From an uncultured Armatimonadota bacterium (GTDB lineage: Bacteria > Armatimonadota > Fimbriimonadia > Fimbriimonadales > Fimbriimonadaceae), in NCBI GenBank assembly GCA_903927025.1, contig CAIYLG010000033.1, positions 51,659 to 115,658 on the forward strand: a stretch of DNA of 64,000 nt, in the 5' to 3' direction. Positions 15,908 to 25,694 of this stretch are shown here, in pieces. The notes below the pieces were generated by a model. It was not told where the DNA came from, searched no databases, and saw nothing but the letters and a program-made list of their open reading frames with translations. A program made the translations under genes and the position numbers. The first letter of the stretch is position 1, and each line of letters starts with the position of its first letter.

Positions 15908-17434
15908 CTACTTGCCCTGCCGATAGATGCTGATCCGTCCGACGGTGACTTTCGCTCCCTTATCCGCGCCGTCCGCCGCAACCACCCAAACGTGAAGCGC
16001 CTCCACATCCAGCCTCTTCCCAAGATGGAGCTGGTCGACAATCTCTGTAATCTCAATTGTAACGGTGAGCCCCTGCCCGCCGTGCTCTCCGTCTGGCTTA
16101 CTTGCCTTTCGAATGCCGAACAGCGAAAAGCTTCCTGCAAGCAGTTCGGGATGATCGAGCGGCTTTGCACCCTCAGGGACGCCTACGTAAACATCGTAAG
16201 CGTTGGCATCGGAGGTGCCACGAATGTTTTCCAAGTTCAGGAAGACCTTATCCGGCTGCGCTTCACCTGCACTTGGGGTCAGGCTCGCAGAGATCTTTTG
16301 GCGGGTAGTTTTATCCATCGCCACTGAAACTTGGGTGGAGTCTCCGCCCAGCGAAACTCCGCTAGGACTTGCTCCGACCAGTTCAACGTTGTGGGGTGCG
16401 GCCATAGGTGGAACTCCTGCTGCAAGTGCTGCAGCTGGCATCTTGAATCCAAGCATGTTGAGTCTCTGGGCGTGGGTCCTGCCAGTTGCCTGCGGCGAGA
16501 GGTCGTCGTATGTGTAACCAAGGGCAGTCAGGCTGGTCATCTGACTGGGCTTGTAGGTCCAGGACGTTCCATCGGGCATCGGCATGACAAAGTTCCCCCC
16601 GCCCACGGTTCCCGGACCGTTCAGCCAATTGGGGTCCGTTGGGTCCACATGGGTTGTCGGGTTTTCGTTCCAAACCTCCCACAGACGGTCGATGTTGGCG
16701 TGGTGAAGCCAGAAGATCGGGTCCAGTCCAGCCGTGTCTGGATCAGACATAAGGCCCGGAAGCTGTCCCTGTTGGCCGCCGACCATCGTGTGAACCATGT
16801 TGTGAGGCTGGTTTTCGAGTCCACCAAACGTGCTTGCCGAGTGGCTGAAACCCGTGTCGGCCCCACCAAAGCCTTTGCTCCCTCCGTTCGCGACACCCGT
16901 GAATTTGGAATCATTCATCGCCTTGAGATTCACGCTTGCAGGAGGGACAAATACGCTTCCATTGTTGGCAGGACCGTATCGCTGCGGAACGTAAAGTGGG
17001 TTGTTTCCAACGCCGCCCGGCCAATTTGGAGACGCAAAGGCTGGCGGCAGGGCATTCTCACCTGCGTTGAAGTAGTTCCAGTAGGGAAGAGCCCAATCTG
17101 CCGGCCCGCCGAGCTTGACGATCTGTGCGCGAATGTTTGCCTCGAATGCCAGTAGGTATCCACGATGCCAAGGCAGGAAGTACCAGGTTCCATGCTGGCA
17201 CTGCTGCCAAAACTCGTCTTGCTGAGCCTGCGTCGGGAGCGTATCTCCCGCGCTCAGATAGCCAAGCTGCGTCCACAGCCCTTTGTCAAAGCCGTGGATG
17301 GCGCCGTAGAACCGCCAACTGGTCGGCGCGTTCAAAGCCTCTGCCTTCATCGCCGCTACAGCCTTGGCGTACCATAAAATCGGATCTGCCCAGTCCCCGC
17401 CGAGTGCATATACATTCTTTCGCGTCGTTGCCAT
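15908..17434 (-). CDS. Tyrosinase-family copper oxidase
   Basis: A 508-residue protein with a type-3 copper centre. CuA ligands are H47, H81 and H90 (YGAIHGFD; QHGTWYFLPWHRGYLLAFE); CuB ligands are H211, H215 and H244 or H245 (PHNMVHTMVGG; LDPIFWLHHANIDRLW). The family oxidises monophenols and diphenols to quinones. A C-terminal beta domain of about 150 residues follows (from about residue 350), as in plant-type polyphenol oxidases where it covers the active site. No signal peptide is visible. It is the first gene of an operon with DUF2182. Confidence 0.92.
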   Translation of the reverse strand: MATTRKNVYALGGDWADPILWYAKAVAAMKAEALNAPTSWRFYGAIHGFDKGLWTQLGYLSAGDTLPTQAQQDEFWQQCQHGTWYFLPWHRGYLLAFEANIRAQIVKLGGPADWALPYWNYFNAGENALPPAFASPNWPGGVGNNPLYVPQRYGPANNGSVFVPPASVNLKAMNDSKFTGVANGGSKGFGGADTGFSHSASTFGGLENQPHNMVHTMVGGQQGQLPGLMSDPDTAGLDPIFWLHHANIDRLWEVWNENPTTHVDPTDPNWLNGPGTVGGGNFVMPMPDGTSWTYKPSQMTSLTALGYTYDDLSPQATGRTHAQRLNMLGFKMPAAALAAGVPPMAAPHNVELVGASPSGVSLGGDSTQVSVAMDKTTRQKISASLTPSAGEAQPDKVFLNLENIRGTSDANAYDVYVGVPEGAKPLDHPELLAGSFSLFGIRKASKPDGEHGGQGLTVTIEITEIVDQLHLGKRLDVEALHVWVVAADGADKGAKVTVGRISIYRQGK

Positions 17435-17824
17435 TGTTCTAAGTACCCAGTTAAGTATCGGAAGTCATCCCTTGGATCTATCAAAGAGCGCCATGAATAT
17501 TCGAGAAGTCGATTGAACGCCATGATAACAGGTTTATTGTAGGACGTCTGTATCACATCTACAAAAGCTTTCCACCAGAACCCGGTCGGTAGCGCAGCTG
17601 ATGCAGGACATGGAATTCAGATGTGACGGAGCTGTCCGCTTATAAAGTGATTCGATGGGTGACAAGGTCGCGCCTTGGGGGCGGAACGGTAAAGGCTTAT
17701 TGTCCAAAATTCGCCTCCATGGCAGTTCGATTGTCCAAAAAGCGAAAGTCAGGAACACCAACCAGCATTCCCAATTGAGAATAGCCCTAGAATATTTTTG
17801 ATATTTTCTTGGAGGACTTCTTTG
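17435..17824. other. Intergenic region upstream of prepilin cassette A
   Basis: About 390 bases without a convincing gene. It holds the divergent upstream regions of the tyrosinase operon and prepilin A. The decamer TTGTCCAAAA occurs at 17700-17709 and again at 17731-17740, 31 bases apart, as possible paired binding sites. GGAGGA at 17811-17816 is the ribosome site of the prepilin gene. Confidence 0.4.
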
Positions 17825-18703
17825 ATGTCACTGAGTTTGGACCGTCGCCACGCTAGCGAAAAGCACGCATTTACCCTGATTGAGCTGCTTGTTGTCATTG
17901 CGATCATCGCTATTCTCGCCGCTATCCTGTTTCCTGTTTTTGCCCAGGCAAAATCTGCTGCAAAGCAGGCGGCCACTGTTTCCAATGTGAAGCAGAACGT
18001 CCTCGGCGCGGTGATGTACGCCAACGATTACGACGACTACTGCTTTCCGTCTTGGCAGGACGGCAACTGGGATGATCCCGTCGGCGGATCTTATGCGGTC
18101 CAAAAGCTGTATCCGTATACCAAGAACATCGACATCGTATGGGATGTCGCTGGCGGCATTCCTCAGATCCAGGGTGGCCGACACACCGGCCCCGGCTACT
18201 GGGGAGATTGGACGGTCGATCAGACTCTCTCTTGGAACAATAACGGTCTGATGTACGGAACCGATCCCGTGACATACCTCCCGATGCCGCGCAACTACTC
18301 TTCAGAGGAGCAGCCATCGGCCCTGATGCAGCTGCTGTCCGTGTACGATCCGTTCGGATGGTTTGCCTTTGATGGCACTCAGGCAAGCTGCCATACCATC
18401 AACGGTCTCCCTGGCTATGACGACGAAATTCCCGCCGACTACACGACCGGAAACCTCCCCGGAGTGTGGGCAGCAGCAACCAAGTGGCACGCGGGAGGCT
18501 ACGTGAGTGGATTTATGGATGGTCACGCCAAGACTGTGAAAGGTATGCAGTTTATGGCAACTGACTGCGACAATCAAACCTACCAGTGGTGGGCCAGCAA
18601 CTCGAGCCAAAACAACTTCACGCCGAACAACGCTTGGTCTAAGTTCTATCTGTCCGATGGACCGCTCCACTATTGGGGCAGCTGGTGGGACGCGACTAAG
18701 TGA
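17825..18703 (+). CDS. Prepilin-type methylation-domain protein, DUF1559-like (cassette A)
   Basis: A 292-residue protein. ATG 17825 is chosen over 17798 because GGAGGA lies eight bases before it. The type IV prepilin signal is [20 protein letters not shown]: cleavage before Phe, Glu5 of the mature protein present, then a hydrophobic helix ending FPVFAQAK. The body is a DUF1559/H-X9-DG-type globular domain, with the C-terminal FMDGHAKTV motif. Such proteins are processed by prepilin peptidase and anchored or assembled by a pilus or type II secretion-like system; their partner machinery is not in the window. The stop overlaps the start of a tiny lipoprotein. Confidence 0.9.
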   Translation: MSLSLDRRHASEKHAFTLIELLVVIAIIAILAAILFPVFAQAKSAAKQAATVSNVKQNVLGAVMYANDYDDYCFPSWQDGNWDDPVGGSYAVQKLYPYTKNIDIVWDVAGGIPQIQGGRHTGPGYWGDWTVDQTLSWNNNGLMYGTDPVTYLPMPRNYSSEEQPSALMQLLSVYDPFGWFAFDGTQASCHTINGLPGYDDEIPADYTTGNLPGVWAAATKWHAGGYVSGFMDGHAKTVKGMQFMATDCDNQTYQWWASNSSQNNFTPNNAWSKFYLSDGPLHYWGSWWDATK

Positions 18704-18903
18704 GGACCGCATTAAAGCCATTGCTTGGTCTTGTGCTGGTCCAGGTTCTCGTGGGTTGCGGTGCGTTTAAGAGCGATCACGACGGCGAGGTCATCAAGCC
18801 GAAACCATGGGGTCCTCCGGGTGGCGCCGCCAAGTTCAATCCTGGCGCGCGCGGCGCTCCAAGTAAACCGCCTGCGCAGACTGAGCCAGCCAAGACTCAG
18901 TAA
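18700..18903 (+). CDS. Small lipoprotein of prepilin cassette A
   Basis: 67 residues, starting at GTG 18700 that overlaps the prepilin stop (GTGA), so translation is probably coupled. The leader [16 protein letters not shown] ends in a lipobox (LVGC). The mature part is about 45 residues, rich in Pro, Gly, Lys and Ala, likely unstructured. It has no recognised family. It holds the same position as the lipoproteins after the other three prepilin genes in this window. Confidence 0.75.
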   Translation: MRTALKPLLGLVLVQVLVGCGAFKSDHDGEVIKPKPWGPPGGAAKFNPGARGAPSKPPAQTEPAKTQ

Positions 18904-18915
18904 TCCGACGGGAGA

Positions 18916-18945
18916 GGTTCCGATGCCTTTTTCGGAACCCTTTTC
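18916..18945 (+). terminator. Rho-independent terminator after cassette A
   Basis: GGTTCCG (18916-18922) pairs with CGGAACC (18933-18939), followed by CTTTTCATTTT. It lies 12 bases after the lipoprotein stop and ends the two-gene cassette. Confidence 0.75.
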
Positions 18946-19087
18946 ATTTTGCTGAGGTCATGCTTGTCGCTACCTTGTACGGCGACATTTGCAAACGACG
19001 AAGTTCTTGTGGGCGAACCCATGGTGCAACCCGCTTTGACTTGTACAGACGACTTTCTGATGCATCCCTCAGGAGAGGGGAAGATAT

Positions 19088-19954
19088 TTAAGCAAGTGTC
19101 TTTCGAATCAACTTCAACTCCTGAAGGTGCTTGTCTGTCGTTTTCGGATAGGTCATCTTGAGCTTCTTCAAGGTCTCCACGATCACTTCCGAAATGATCA
19201 GGCGCGCGTTAGCTTTGTCGTCGGCGGGAATCACATACCATGGCGCGTTTATCGACGTGGTGGTGCTGAGGCACTCTTCATAGACCTTCATGTAGGTACT
19301 CCAGAAGTCTCTTTCATGAGCGTCATCCTTCGAAAATTTCCAGTTCTTTGACGGATCGTCAATCCGATCCAGAAATCGCTTCCTCTGCTCCTCCTTGGAG
19401 AGGTGCAGGTAGAACTTGATAACGTGGGTTCCGTTTAGGTGAAGGTGCTTTTCAAAGTTTACGATTGACACAAACCGTTCTTTCCATATTGAACTGTCGC
19501 TTACCGATTCGTCGGGTAAGCCCTCGGCACGAAGATCTTCAGAGTGAACCCGAACGGCCACCACTTCCTCATAATAGGAGCGATTGAAGATGCCTATCCG
19601 GCCCCGTTCCGGAAGTCGACAGGCGGTTCGCCAAAGGAAGTCGTGCGAAAGCTCCTCTGAAGAGGGATGTTTGAAGCTGAAGACCTGACAGCCCTGTGGG
19701 TTGATCCCAGACATAACATGCCGGATCGCCCCATCTTTCCCGGCCGCATCCATACCTTGAAAGATCAGCAGAAGCGCCGTCTGGTTGGAGGCGTAATGAA
19801 GCTGCTGCAGACTGGCCAACTCTTTGACGTGATGCTCAAGGAGCTTCTTGTACTCCTTCTTCGAACCGCAGATTGGCTCGACGCTCGTCGGTCTGTGTTC
19901 AATGTCTGCAGATTGGCCCGGAGAGAGTCGAAATGAATCCAGATTGATTTCCAT
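19088..19954 (-). CDS. ppk2: Polyphosphate kinase 2 family nucleotide phosphotransferase
   Basis: A 288-residue protein, the usual length for one-domain PPK2. Walker A is GMDAAGKD (67-74), the lid/active stretch NRSYYEEV is at 124-131, and [18 protein letters not shown] matches the conserved helix. PPK2 enzymes transfer phosphate between polyphosphate and nucleotides; the sequence style fits the class III/PPK2_rel_1 group, which can phosphorylate AMP and ADP. It would serve polyphosphate-driven nucleotide regeneration in the cytoplasm. It stands alone, convergent to prepilin cassette A. Confidence 0.92.
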   Translation of the reverse strand: MEINLDSFRLSPGQSADIEHRPTSVEPICGSKKEYKKLLEHHVKELASLQQLHYASNQTALLLIFQGMDAAGKDGAIRHVMSGINPQGCQVFSFKHPSSEELSHDFLWRTACRLPERGRIGIFNRSYYEEVVAVRVHSEDLRAEGLPDESVSDSSIWKERFVSIVNFEKHLHLNGTHVIKFYLHLSKEEQRKRFLDRIDDPSKNWKFSKDDAHERDFWSTYMKVYEECLSTTTSINAPWYVIPADDKANARLIISEVIVETLKKLKMTYPKTTDKHLQELKLIRKTLA

Positions 19955-20117
19955 CGTCGTTCATGCCCGAAGTCTATGTGGCGTCAAGGGGAACGATTGC
20001 TTAATGGTCACGACCGGTCCTCACTTTGCGCCCTCTGATATCCCTGCCTAGCGAATCTAGGCCACGATTAGCTTGTGAACTTGGGGCGGAGGCGAGTCCG
20101 CCCGCCAATACATCAAC

Positions 20118-20885
20118 TTATTTGATGGCTCCAGATAGCTCTGCGACGTTCTTCGGCCATGCGTTTTGGTAGTAGAACTTCAGTTCAGTTTCATAGTCTT
20201 CCGTAATCACGATCCCTGGGGTGTAGGCAGGCGATTCTCTAATGATCTCAGGCGTTGCATTCACGTTAATGCGAGAGTCGCGCCAACTGATACTGTCCAC
20301 CCACTGAGGCGAGATCAGAACTATCTTTCCCGGTAGCCAATTTCGGGTGTCAATAACGAGATACTTGATTTCCCAGTTGCTCGTGTTAATAATAAAATCG
20401 ACAATATGTCCAATGTGTCCCGTCGAGGTGTGGATGTGATATCCATCGACGGAGTTCATACTGCGCAAAGTTGGATCCCAGTGCTCTTCGTCTGGATTTG
20501 GCTCATCGAGATCAACGTGCATTCTCATGAGAGAGGGATAGTTGCCCCACATTGAGGAACCGCTCCAATAGGTTGGCCACCCATAGTAGGAGTAGTACAT
20601 CTGCTCATATTGTTGCGAAACAGGCTTTTGGCTGTCCCAAGCAGGGCTTCCTTCAATCTGCTTTTGGGTCAAATCGAACGAGATTGCTTCTTCGTCGGCA
20701 GAAACTGCCGTGATGGCGTGTGGAGAGAGGAGGACCTTCTTGCCGTGAAGCCATGTTCCTGTCTCTGCTACCGTGTACCGAACCGCCCAAAACCGATCAT
20801 CGAAGTAGAAGTCGTTTACCTTCCCGATTTCGCCATCGGTGGCCTTCAATTGGTAGCTGGTCATTGATTTCGCTTCAAGCAACAT
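20118..20885 (-). CDS. Double PRC-barrel domain protein
   Basis: 255 residues from ATG 20885 (MLLEAKSM), preferred over the longer frame because AAGGAG lies about 11 bases before it. Two PRC-barrel units are visible: about 8-70 (TDGEIGKVNDFYFDD, KKVLLSP) and about 125-190 (TSTGHIGHIVDFII, GKIVLISPQWV). A Tyr/Trp/Pro-rich linker joins them. PRC barrels occur in photosynthetic reaction centre subunit H and in RimM; stand-alone versions have no firm function. The final 30 residues include a helical EDYETELKFYYQ tail. It is monocistronic. Confidence 0.85.
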   Translation of the reverse strand: MLLEAKSMTSYQLKATDGEIGKVNDFYFDDRFWAVRYTVAETGTWLHGKKVLLSPHAITAVSADEEAISFDLTQKQIEGSPAWDSQKPVSQQYEQMYYSYYGWPTYWSGSSMWGNYPSLMRMHVDLDEPNPDEEHWDPTLRSMNSVDGYHIHTSTGHIGHIVDFIINTSNWEIKYLVIDTRNWLPGKIVLISPQWVDSISWRDSRINVNATPEIIRESPAYTPGIVITEDYETELKFYYQNAWPKNVAELSGAIK

Positions 20886-21160
20886 TGTAGTGACACTCCT
20901 TTTGGTCTGCCATTCGCTTAATGTGCGCAATGCGACACTTAGAGTCTGGGGTGTCGATTGAACAAGCGACAGTCCGTAAAAGGGCTGTCATCGGTGCGGT
21001 GTCCCCCAAGTTGGAGACAAGAATGAAGCGCACTGCCGGAGGTTCTAAAGCGGATTCACCGGCCCGCCCATTCTAGGGCCAGCAATCTGCACTCACTAGA
21101 ATCCGTTGCCAGTTGGGAATAAGCACTGGGCTCTAAAAGGGTCTTCCTGGAGCGCAATCC

Positions 21161-21559
21161 TTACTCACCGAGGTAATCCTCGTCGCTTACCTTTTCGAGC
21201 CAATCGACGACCTTTCCGTCGAGATTTTCGGCGATGGCGATGTGCGTCATTGCCGTACTGGGCGATGCCCCGTGCCAGTGCTTTTCGCTTGGAGCGAACC
21301 AAACGATGTCTCCTGGGCGAATTTCTTCAATCGGACCACCGAGACGCTGCACCCGACCGAGTCCAGCGGTGACGATGAGAGTCTGTCCAAGTGGGTGAGT
21401 GTGCCAGGCCGTTCGGGCCCCAGGCTCGAAAGTGACGATGGCACCGCCGATACGGGCAGGTGCTTCTCCCGAAAAGGGTGAATCGATACGCACGGTCCCC
21501 GTGAAATAATCTTCGGGCCCCTTAGCCGAAGAACTCGATCCGTTTCTCCTAATAATCAC
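21161..21559 (-). CDS. Cupin-domain protein, divergent from AraC regulator
   Basis: 132 residues from GTG 21559, with GGAG seven bases upstream. Cupin motif 1 is [19 protein letters not shown] (two His) and motif 2 [17 protein letters not shown]. It resembles the small cupins often paired with an AraC-type regulator and with carboxymuconolactone decarboxylase-like or oxidoreductase genes. It faces the frameshifted AraC gene across about 230 bases, the standard arrangement for a regulator and its target. The catalytic role is unknown. Confidence 0.82.
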   Translation of the reverse strand: MIIRRNGSSSSAKGPEDYFTGTVRIDSPFSGEAPARIGGAIVTFEPGARTAWHTHPLGQTLIVTAGLGRVQRLGGPIEEIRPGDIVWFAPSEKHWHGASPSTAMTHIAIAENLDGKVVDWLEKVSDEDYLGE

Positions 21560-21787
21560 TGTCTGTCTCCTTCTTCTTTCTGTTCGATTGTCGAATTCAT
21601 CGAACTCTCGCTAGCCCGGACTCATTGATGGAAACTCCATCCATTCGAGTCTCGTCGTGGTATCAATTTTGAAACCTGAATTCATTCTACGGGCTAGATC
21701 CTCTGCGTCATAAAACAATCCTCCACAAGTCTTGTACTATCCTAGAAACGTTATCCTCGAAGAGGGAATCGAGATCAATCCTGAGGC

Positions 21788-22716
21788 ATGACGATTTTGA
21801 TGACAGAGAGATCACTGCAGAGAGATAGGCTCAATCGAGAAGAACTGGTCGCCAGCCTGACCAATGCCATTCCTTTAGATGGGACGAAGGAACCCCTGGA
21901 GGGCATCCGGCTGGCACGGGCTTCCGTGGCGACCGATCGCGTCCATGGTGTTTCGAAACCATCACTTTGCGTGATTGCACAGGGAATCAAGGAGATCTAT
22001 TTAGGGGAAGGGACTTACCGTACGATCCAGAACACTATCTAATGGCGACCCTCGAACTGCCAGTGACGGGCAGGGTCATCCAGGCCACTTCAGATCATCC
22101 CTACCTTTCAATACGAGTGGAGATTGAGCCGTCTCTGGTGGGTCAGGTCATGGTCGAAGCAGGACAACTATCCTTCCCGCCAGCGTCTGAATCCAAGGCG
22201 GTGGTGGTGAGTTCTCTAGGGGGTGGGCTTCTCGACGCAGTCGTCCGCCTTGGGCGTCTGTTGGAAACCCCCTCGGAAGCGCGGGTTCTGTTGCCAATTT
22301 TGAAGCGTGAGATCGTTTATCGGCTCATGATTGGGGAGCAGGGTGCACGATTGCGACACTTGCCGCTACAGGGCGGTCACACCGATCGCATCGCTCGGGC
22401 AGTGGAGAAGCTCCGTAACAATTTCACCCAGAACCTCAGCATCGAAGGTCTCGCCAAAGACCTTGGCATGAGTCCATCCGGCTTTCACCACCACTTCAAA
22501 GTGGTGACCGACATGAGTCCTCTCCAATTTCAAAAGCAGCTGAGACTTCAAGAAGCACGGCGCTTAATGCTGGGAGAGAGCCTCGACGCCGCCAGCGCCG
22601 GGTACCGGGTTGGCTACGACGACCCCTCCCACTTCAGCCGCGACTACAAGCGACTCTTCGGAGACTCCCCCGTGCGAGACGTTGATCGACTGCGGTCAAT
22701 GGTTTCGGCAGACTAA
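21788..22716 (+). pseudogene. AraC-family transcriptional regulator with a one-base frameshift
   Basis: Two overlapping frames encode one AraC_N plus HTH protein of about 308 residues. The first frame runs from ATG 21788 to TYR (22016-22021) and would then stop at 22040-22042; the second resumes at YDPEHYLMATLELPVTGRV from 22021. In the family the sequence reads continuously across this point, so one base has been lost near 22019-22021. The second part has two helix-turn-helix units (IEGLAKDLGMSPSGFHHHFK; SAGYRVGYDDPSHFSRDYK). It may be a recent pseudogene or a sequencing error; it faces the cupin gene it probably controlled. Confidence 0.82.
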
Positions 22717-22745
22717 ATTCAAAGCGCTGGCGCAAGAGCTAGAGC

Positions 22746-24497
22746 CTACTGGACCCACTGCATCTGTGACGCCACAACCTGAGCCGCTTGAGACCGAGTT
22801 AAGGCACCCGCTGGCCACTGGATTGCCTTTCCGATGCGCTGTTCGATGATAGGTTTGTCGGCATCCGGGAACGGATCATTGGGCCGGAAGGCAAGGCTAG
22901 CATCCTCACCACCAAATGCGCCGTGGACTCCCACCATTTGGATGTGTCGCCAGTTGGGGTTGGTCATAACGTCACTCCACCAGAACAGCGGAATCCCTCT
23001 GTTGAGGAGCTGGTTCTGATACTGGTAGAGCATTGGACCCGCTAAGATCTGTGCCGGCGTGTTGTTGTTGTGGATGCAAAACGCAGCTAGGATTCCAGCC
23101 GACTCGCCGACATTCCATTCTTGAGGATGCAGGCGATACGCACCGTTGGTGATATGGGTGACGCCGAGGCATTTCCCAGCGGCGAGAAGGTTGTCGCACA
23201 CCTGAGGAATCAACGCACCGGTGGGTATCTGATACGGTTTCGTGGATGCTTGAAGCTCCGGCCCGCCATTGGCTCCTGCGTGAACGTCCATCACGTAATT
23301 GCCAATCCCGCATGAGTCTGCAAAGAGTGTTGCTCTCGGTCCCGGATTGGTCTGGGCGTCAATGTTTTGTTGAACCACGCGAGTGATGGGGAGGATGCGG
23401 CGAGATTCGCGGATGTAGGGCGCTGGAGAAACACCGTCGGCTGTGTTGAAGAAATGCGGCGCGGGCATCAATTCTGGCCAGCCGGAAGCATTCACACCGT
23501 CGTCTCGAGGTGCCTCGGTTTGGAGCCAGTAGAGATAGGCCAACGAAACCTGCCGGGCCGAATGAAGAACCGCGGTGTTGTTGCCCGGGTTTTGATCGTC
23601 CGGGAAGATTCCGCCACGATAGTCGTTGGCCCCTACGTTTATGGTGGCCACGTCGTAGCCATACCTTGCGTCATTGAATAGCGTGCGATCGATCACTCGT
23701 CGATAGGTCCAGAACGGGGCTCCACCCGTGAACATCCCCTTAATAGCCCCATCTACCAAAGTGAAGTTCTGGTCCGCTTTGATTTGGTCATAGTTTGCGG
23801 GAGGATCAATCGTGTAGTTCTCTCCTGCGGGCCGGTGAATAACGGCAAACGGATAGGTGACGGGTTGCACCCACTCAGGGTGGGCAACCGGCGGAGCACC
23901 CGCCTCACTGGTGTCGTTGGCTGCCTCAGCGCCAATCACATAGGGGACTTGAAGAAGTGGGAGCAGGTCACCGGTTTCGGTGGCATCGAGAACAAACTTC
24001 GGGGTGACCACAGTGCTGGATCCGTCGCTCTCCACCACCGTGAGGCTCGTCACGAGGCGACCTGCAACTCCTGGACCCGAGACCGTCGCATTGAAGATCG
24101 GGGTGACGCCCATTTCGCTGAGCATCTGGGTAAGAATCTGCATCGCTACCGCCGGCTCAACGGCAAATCCCATGTTGACCCAACATCTCCCAATATTGAG
24201 GAGCGGCATTGCCTGACCGATACTGCTGAGCGTCGTGTTGGTTCGGTACCACTCACGAATGCGATGCTTAAGGTCCAAGTAGCTTGCTGTTGCCCCGTAA
24301 GACTCAACGACAGCCTGGCCGTTCAGCGCATCTTCGTCTGGCGTACAGACTCCCTGGGCGGTCAACTGGCCACCCAGCCAATTCGAGGACTCCACCAGCA
24401 TCACGCTGACTCCGAGTGACGCAGCCGCAAGCGCCGCCGACACTCCTCCAAGCCCGCCACCTACAACTAAAACATCAACCGAGACATCGCTTGCCAT
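22746..24497 (-). CDS. FAD-dependent oxidoreductase (FAD_oxidored family)
   Basis: 583 residues. The N-terminal dinucleotide-binding motif VVGGGLGGVSAALAAASLG (about 11-29) and the acidic end of strand 2 (VMLVESSNWLGGQLTAQG) define an FAD-binding Rossmann fold; the C-terminal region has the second FAD contact around GNYVMDVHAGANGG and the GALIPQVCDNLLAAGKCLGV stretch typical of the FAD_oxidored (PF12831-like) group. These enzymes are often annotated as xanthan lyase-associated or general dehydrogenases; the substrate is not known. The upstream gene ends 9 bases before its start, so the two may be an operon. Confidence 0.85.
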   Translation of the reverse strand: MASDVSVDVLVVGGGLGGVSAALAAASLGVSVMLVESSNWLGGQLTAQGVCTPDEDALNGQAVVESYGATASYLDLKHRIREWYRTNTTLSSIGQAMPLLNIGRCWVNMGFAVEPAVAMQILTQMLSEMGVTPIFNATVSGPGVAGRLVTSLTVVESDGSSTVVTPKFVLDATETGDLLPLLQVPYVIGAEAANDTSEAGAPPVAHPEWVQPVTYPFAVIHRPAGENYTIDPPANYDQIKADQNFTLVDGAIKGMFTGGAPFWTYRRVIDRTLFNDARYGYDVATINVGANDYRGGIFPDDQNPGNNTAVLHSARQVSLAYLYWLQTEAPRDDGVNASGWPELMPAPHFFNTADGVSPAPYIRESRRILPITRVVQQNIDAQTNPGPRATLFADSCGIGNYVMDVHAGANGGPELQASTKPYQIPTGALIPQVCDNLLAAGKCLGVTHITNGAYRLHPQEWNVGESAGILAAFCIHNNNTPAQILAGPMLYQYQNQLLNRGIPLFWWSDVMTNPNWRHIQMVGVHGAFGGEDASLAFRPNDPFPDADKPIIEQRIGKAIQWPAGALTRSQAAQVVASQMQWVQ

Positions 24498-24506
24498 TTC
24501 TATTCC

Positions 24507-25694
24507 TTATTTGCCGAGGGTATCGGCTGTCTTCTGAAGCTTCTCACCTATGGCCCTTTCCGAAATTCCGCACAGAACTCCAATGAGCAGTCCGAGGGAC
24601 GGACCCTTGACCAAGTCAACCGTGCTTACTGATCCCAGGGTCACGGTGATCAGCTTCCAAACCAGTGCGTTCGAGAACACGAATGTGAGCAATCCCACAT
24701 AGATCAGCCGCATTCTCGGGTTCATTTGATCATCCTCAGGTGAAACAAGCTGATCAAAGGTGAGCGTCGTATTGCGGAGTGCAAACGAAAGGAACGTGCC
24801 AATCATCGCGCCAACCCACGCAAACAGGAAGACGATGATCGTTTTAGTAACAGGAAACTCCAGCCACGGTATGATGGTGATGCTGACGTTCCATTTGAGG
24901 ATTTCATAGAACAGCACCAAAACGAACGGGATGCTTCCAAGGTAAAGGCCCCCTTCTCCGAGCTGGACCATGTAGCCATTCTTAATTCGTCCGGCCTCTT
25001 GGGTGAGGATTTGGTCTTTCAAGTTGGCGAGGGCAGATCGAGCAAGGAATGGCTGAGCCTTTGGTCCATCAAGTCCCAGTTGGGCAAGGATATAAAGGGC
25101 ATTGAAATAGGCTCGAAACTGAGCTTTTGTCCGTTGCTCCCGTTTCTGCTTCGGTGTTTTGGCCTCGGCCCGATCGCTATCGTCATCCAATTCATCCTGG
25201 TGATCTTGGGCTGCGACTGCGTGCATCTTTGCCATGGAGGCAACGTGCACGACTTTGCCGGCGTGCGCGTGTGACCCATTTCTTGGGCCTGAAGGCTTTC
25301 TTAAGTGCAGGTCTGGTGGAAGTCCCTGAGGGAAGAAGATGGCTTTGAGGGCAGCCTCCGTCTTCCGAATCTGCCCCATCAGCTCCAGTTGCTCCTGAGT
25401 AATTTGCGACGGGCAGGCACTGTCGTAGTCAAACTGAATACTGTTCAGACGAAGGTCCACTCGAAAGCATCCCGTCGCGGTTGGGCTCGTTCCTGATGAA
25501 TTTGTTGGAACCGGTGCGGCGAGAGCAGGCGAAGGGGTGGCGAATCCTTGTGCAGGTCCCGATGGTGGAGCTCCCGCTGGGCCGGCCGGCGTACCAAAAG
25601 TCTGACCGGACGGTGCTGGCGGCGCCACGGGACCGGGCATGCCAACCGGCGCAGGTGGAATGGGAGGACTTTGCTGACCTTGATTTGGATCCAT
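24507..25694 (-). CDS. Membrane protein of unknown function with Pro-rich N-terminus
   Basis: 395 residues. The first 75 are Pro/Ala/Gly-rich and probably disordered, followed by a soluble helical part (about 85-225, with charged AEAKTPKQKREQRTK) and then about four membrane segments (about 235-255, 270-295, 325-345, 355-375), the last ending in GLLIGVLCGISERAIGEKL, a pattern seen at the end of other uncharacterised bacterial membrane proteins. No enzyme motif is visible. It lies directly upstream of the FAD oxidoreductase. Confidence 0.7.
   Translation of the reverse strand: MDPNQGQQSPPIPPAPVGMPGPVAPPAPSGQTFGTPAGPAGAPPSGPAQGFATPSPALAAPVPTNSSGTSPTATGCFRVDLRLNSIQFDYDSACPSQITQEQLELMGQIRKTEAALKAIFFPQGLPPDLHLRKPSGPRNGSHAHAGKVVHVASMAKMHAVAAQDHQDELDDDSDRAEAKTPKQKREQRTKAQFRAYFNALYILAQLGLDGPKAQPFLARSALANLKDQILTQEAGRIKNGYMVQLGEGGLYLGSIPFVLVLFYEILKWNVSITIIPWLEFPVTKTIIVFLFAWVGAMIGTFLSFALRNTTLTFDQLVSPEDDQMNPRMRLIYVGLLTFVFSNALVWKLITVTLGSVSTVDLVKGPSLGLLIGVLCGISERAIGEKLQKTADTLGK

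Noticed and set aside
17775..17806. Promoter-like TTGAGA with an AT-rich -10 before prepilin A
   Set aside because: The spacing would put transcription start at the ribosome site, so it is unlikely to be the promoter.
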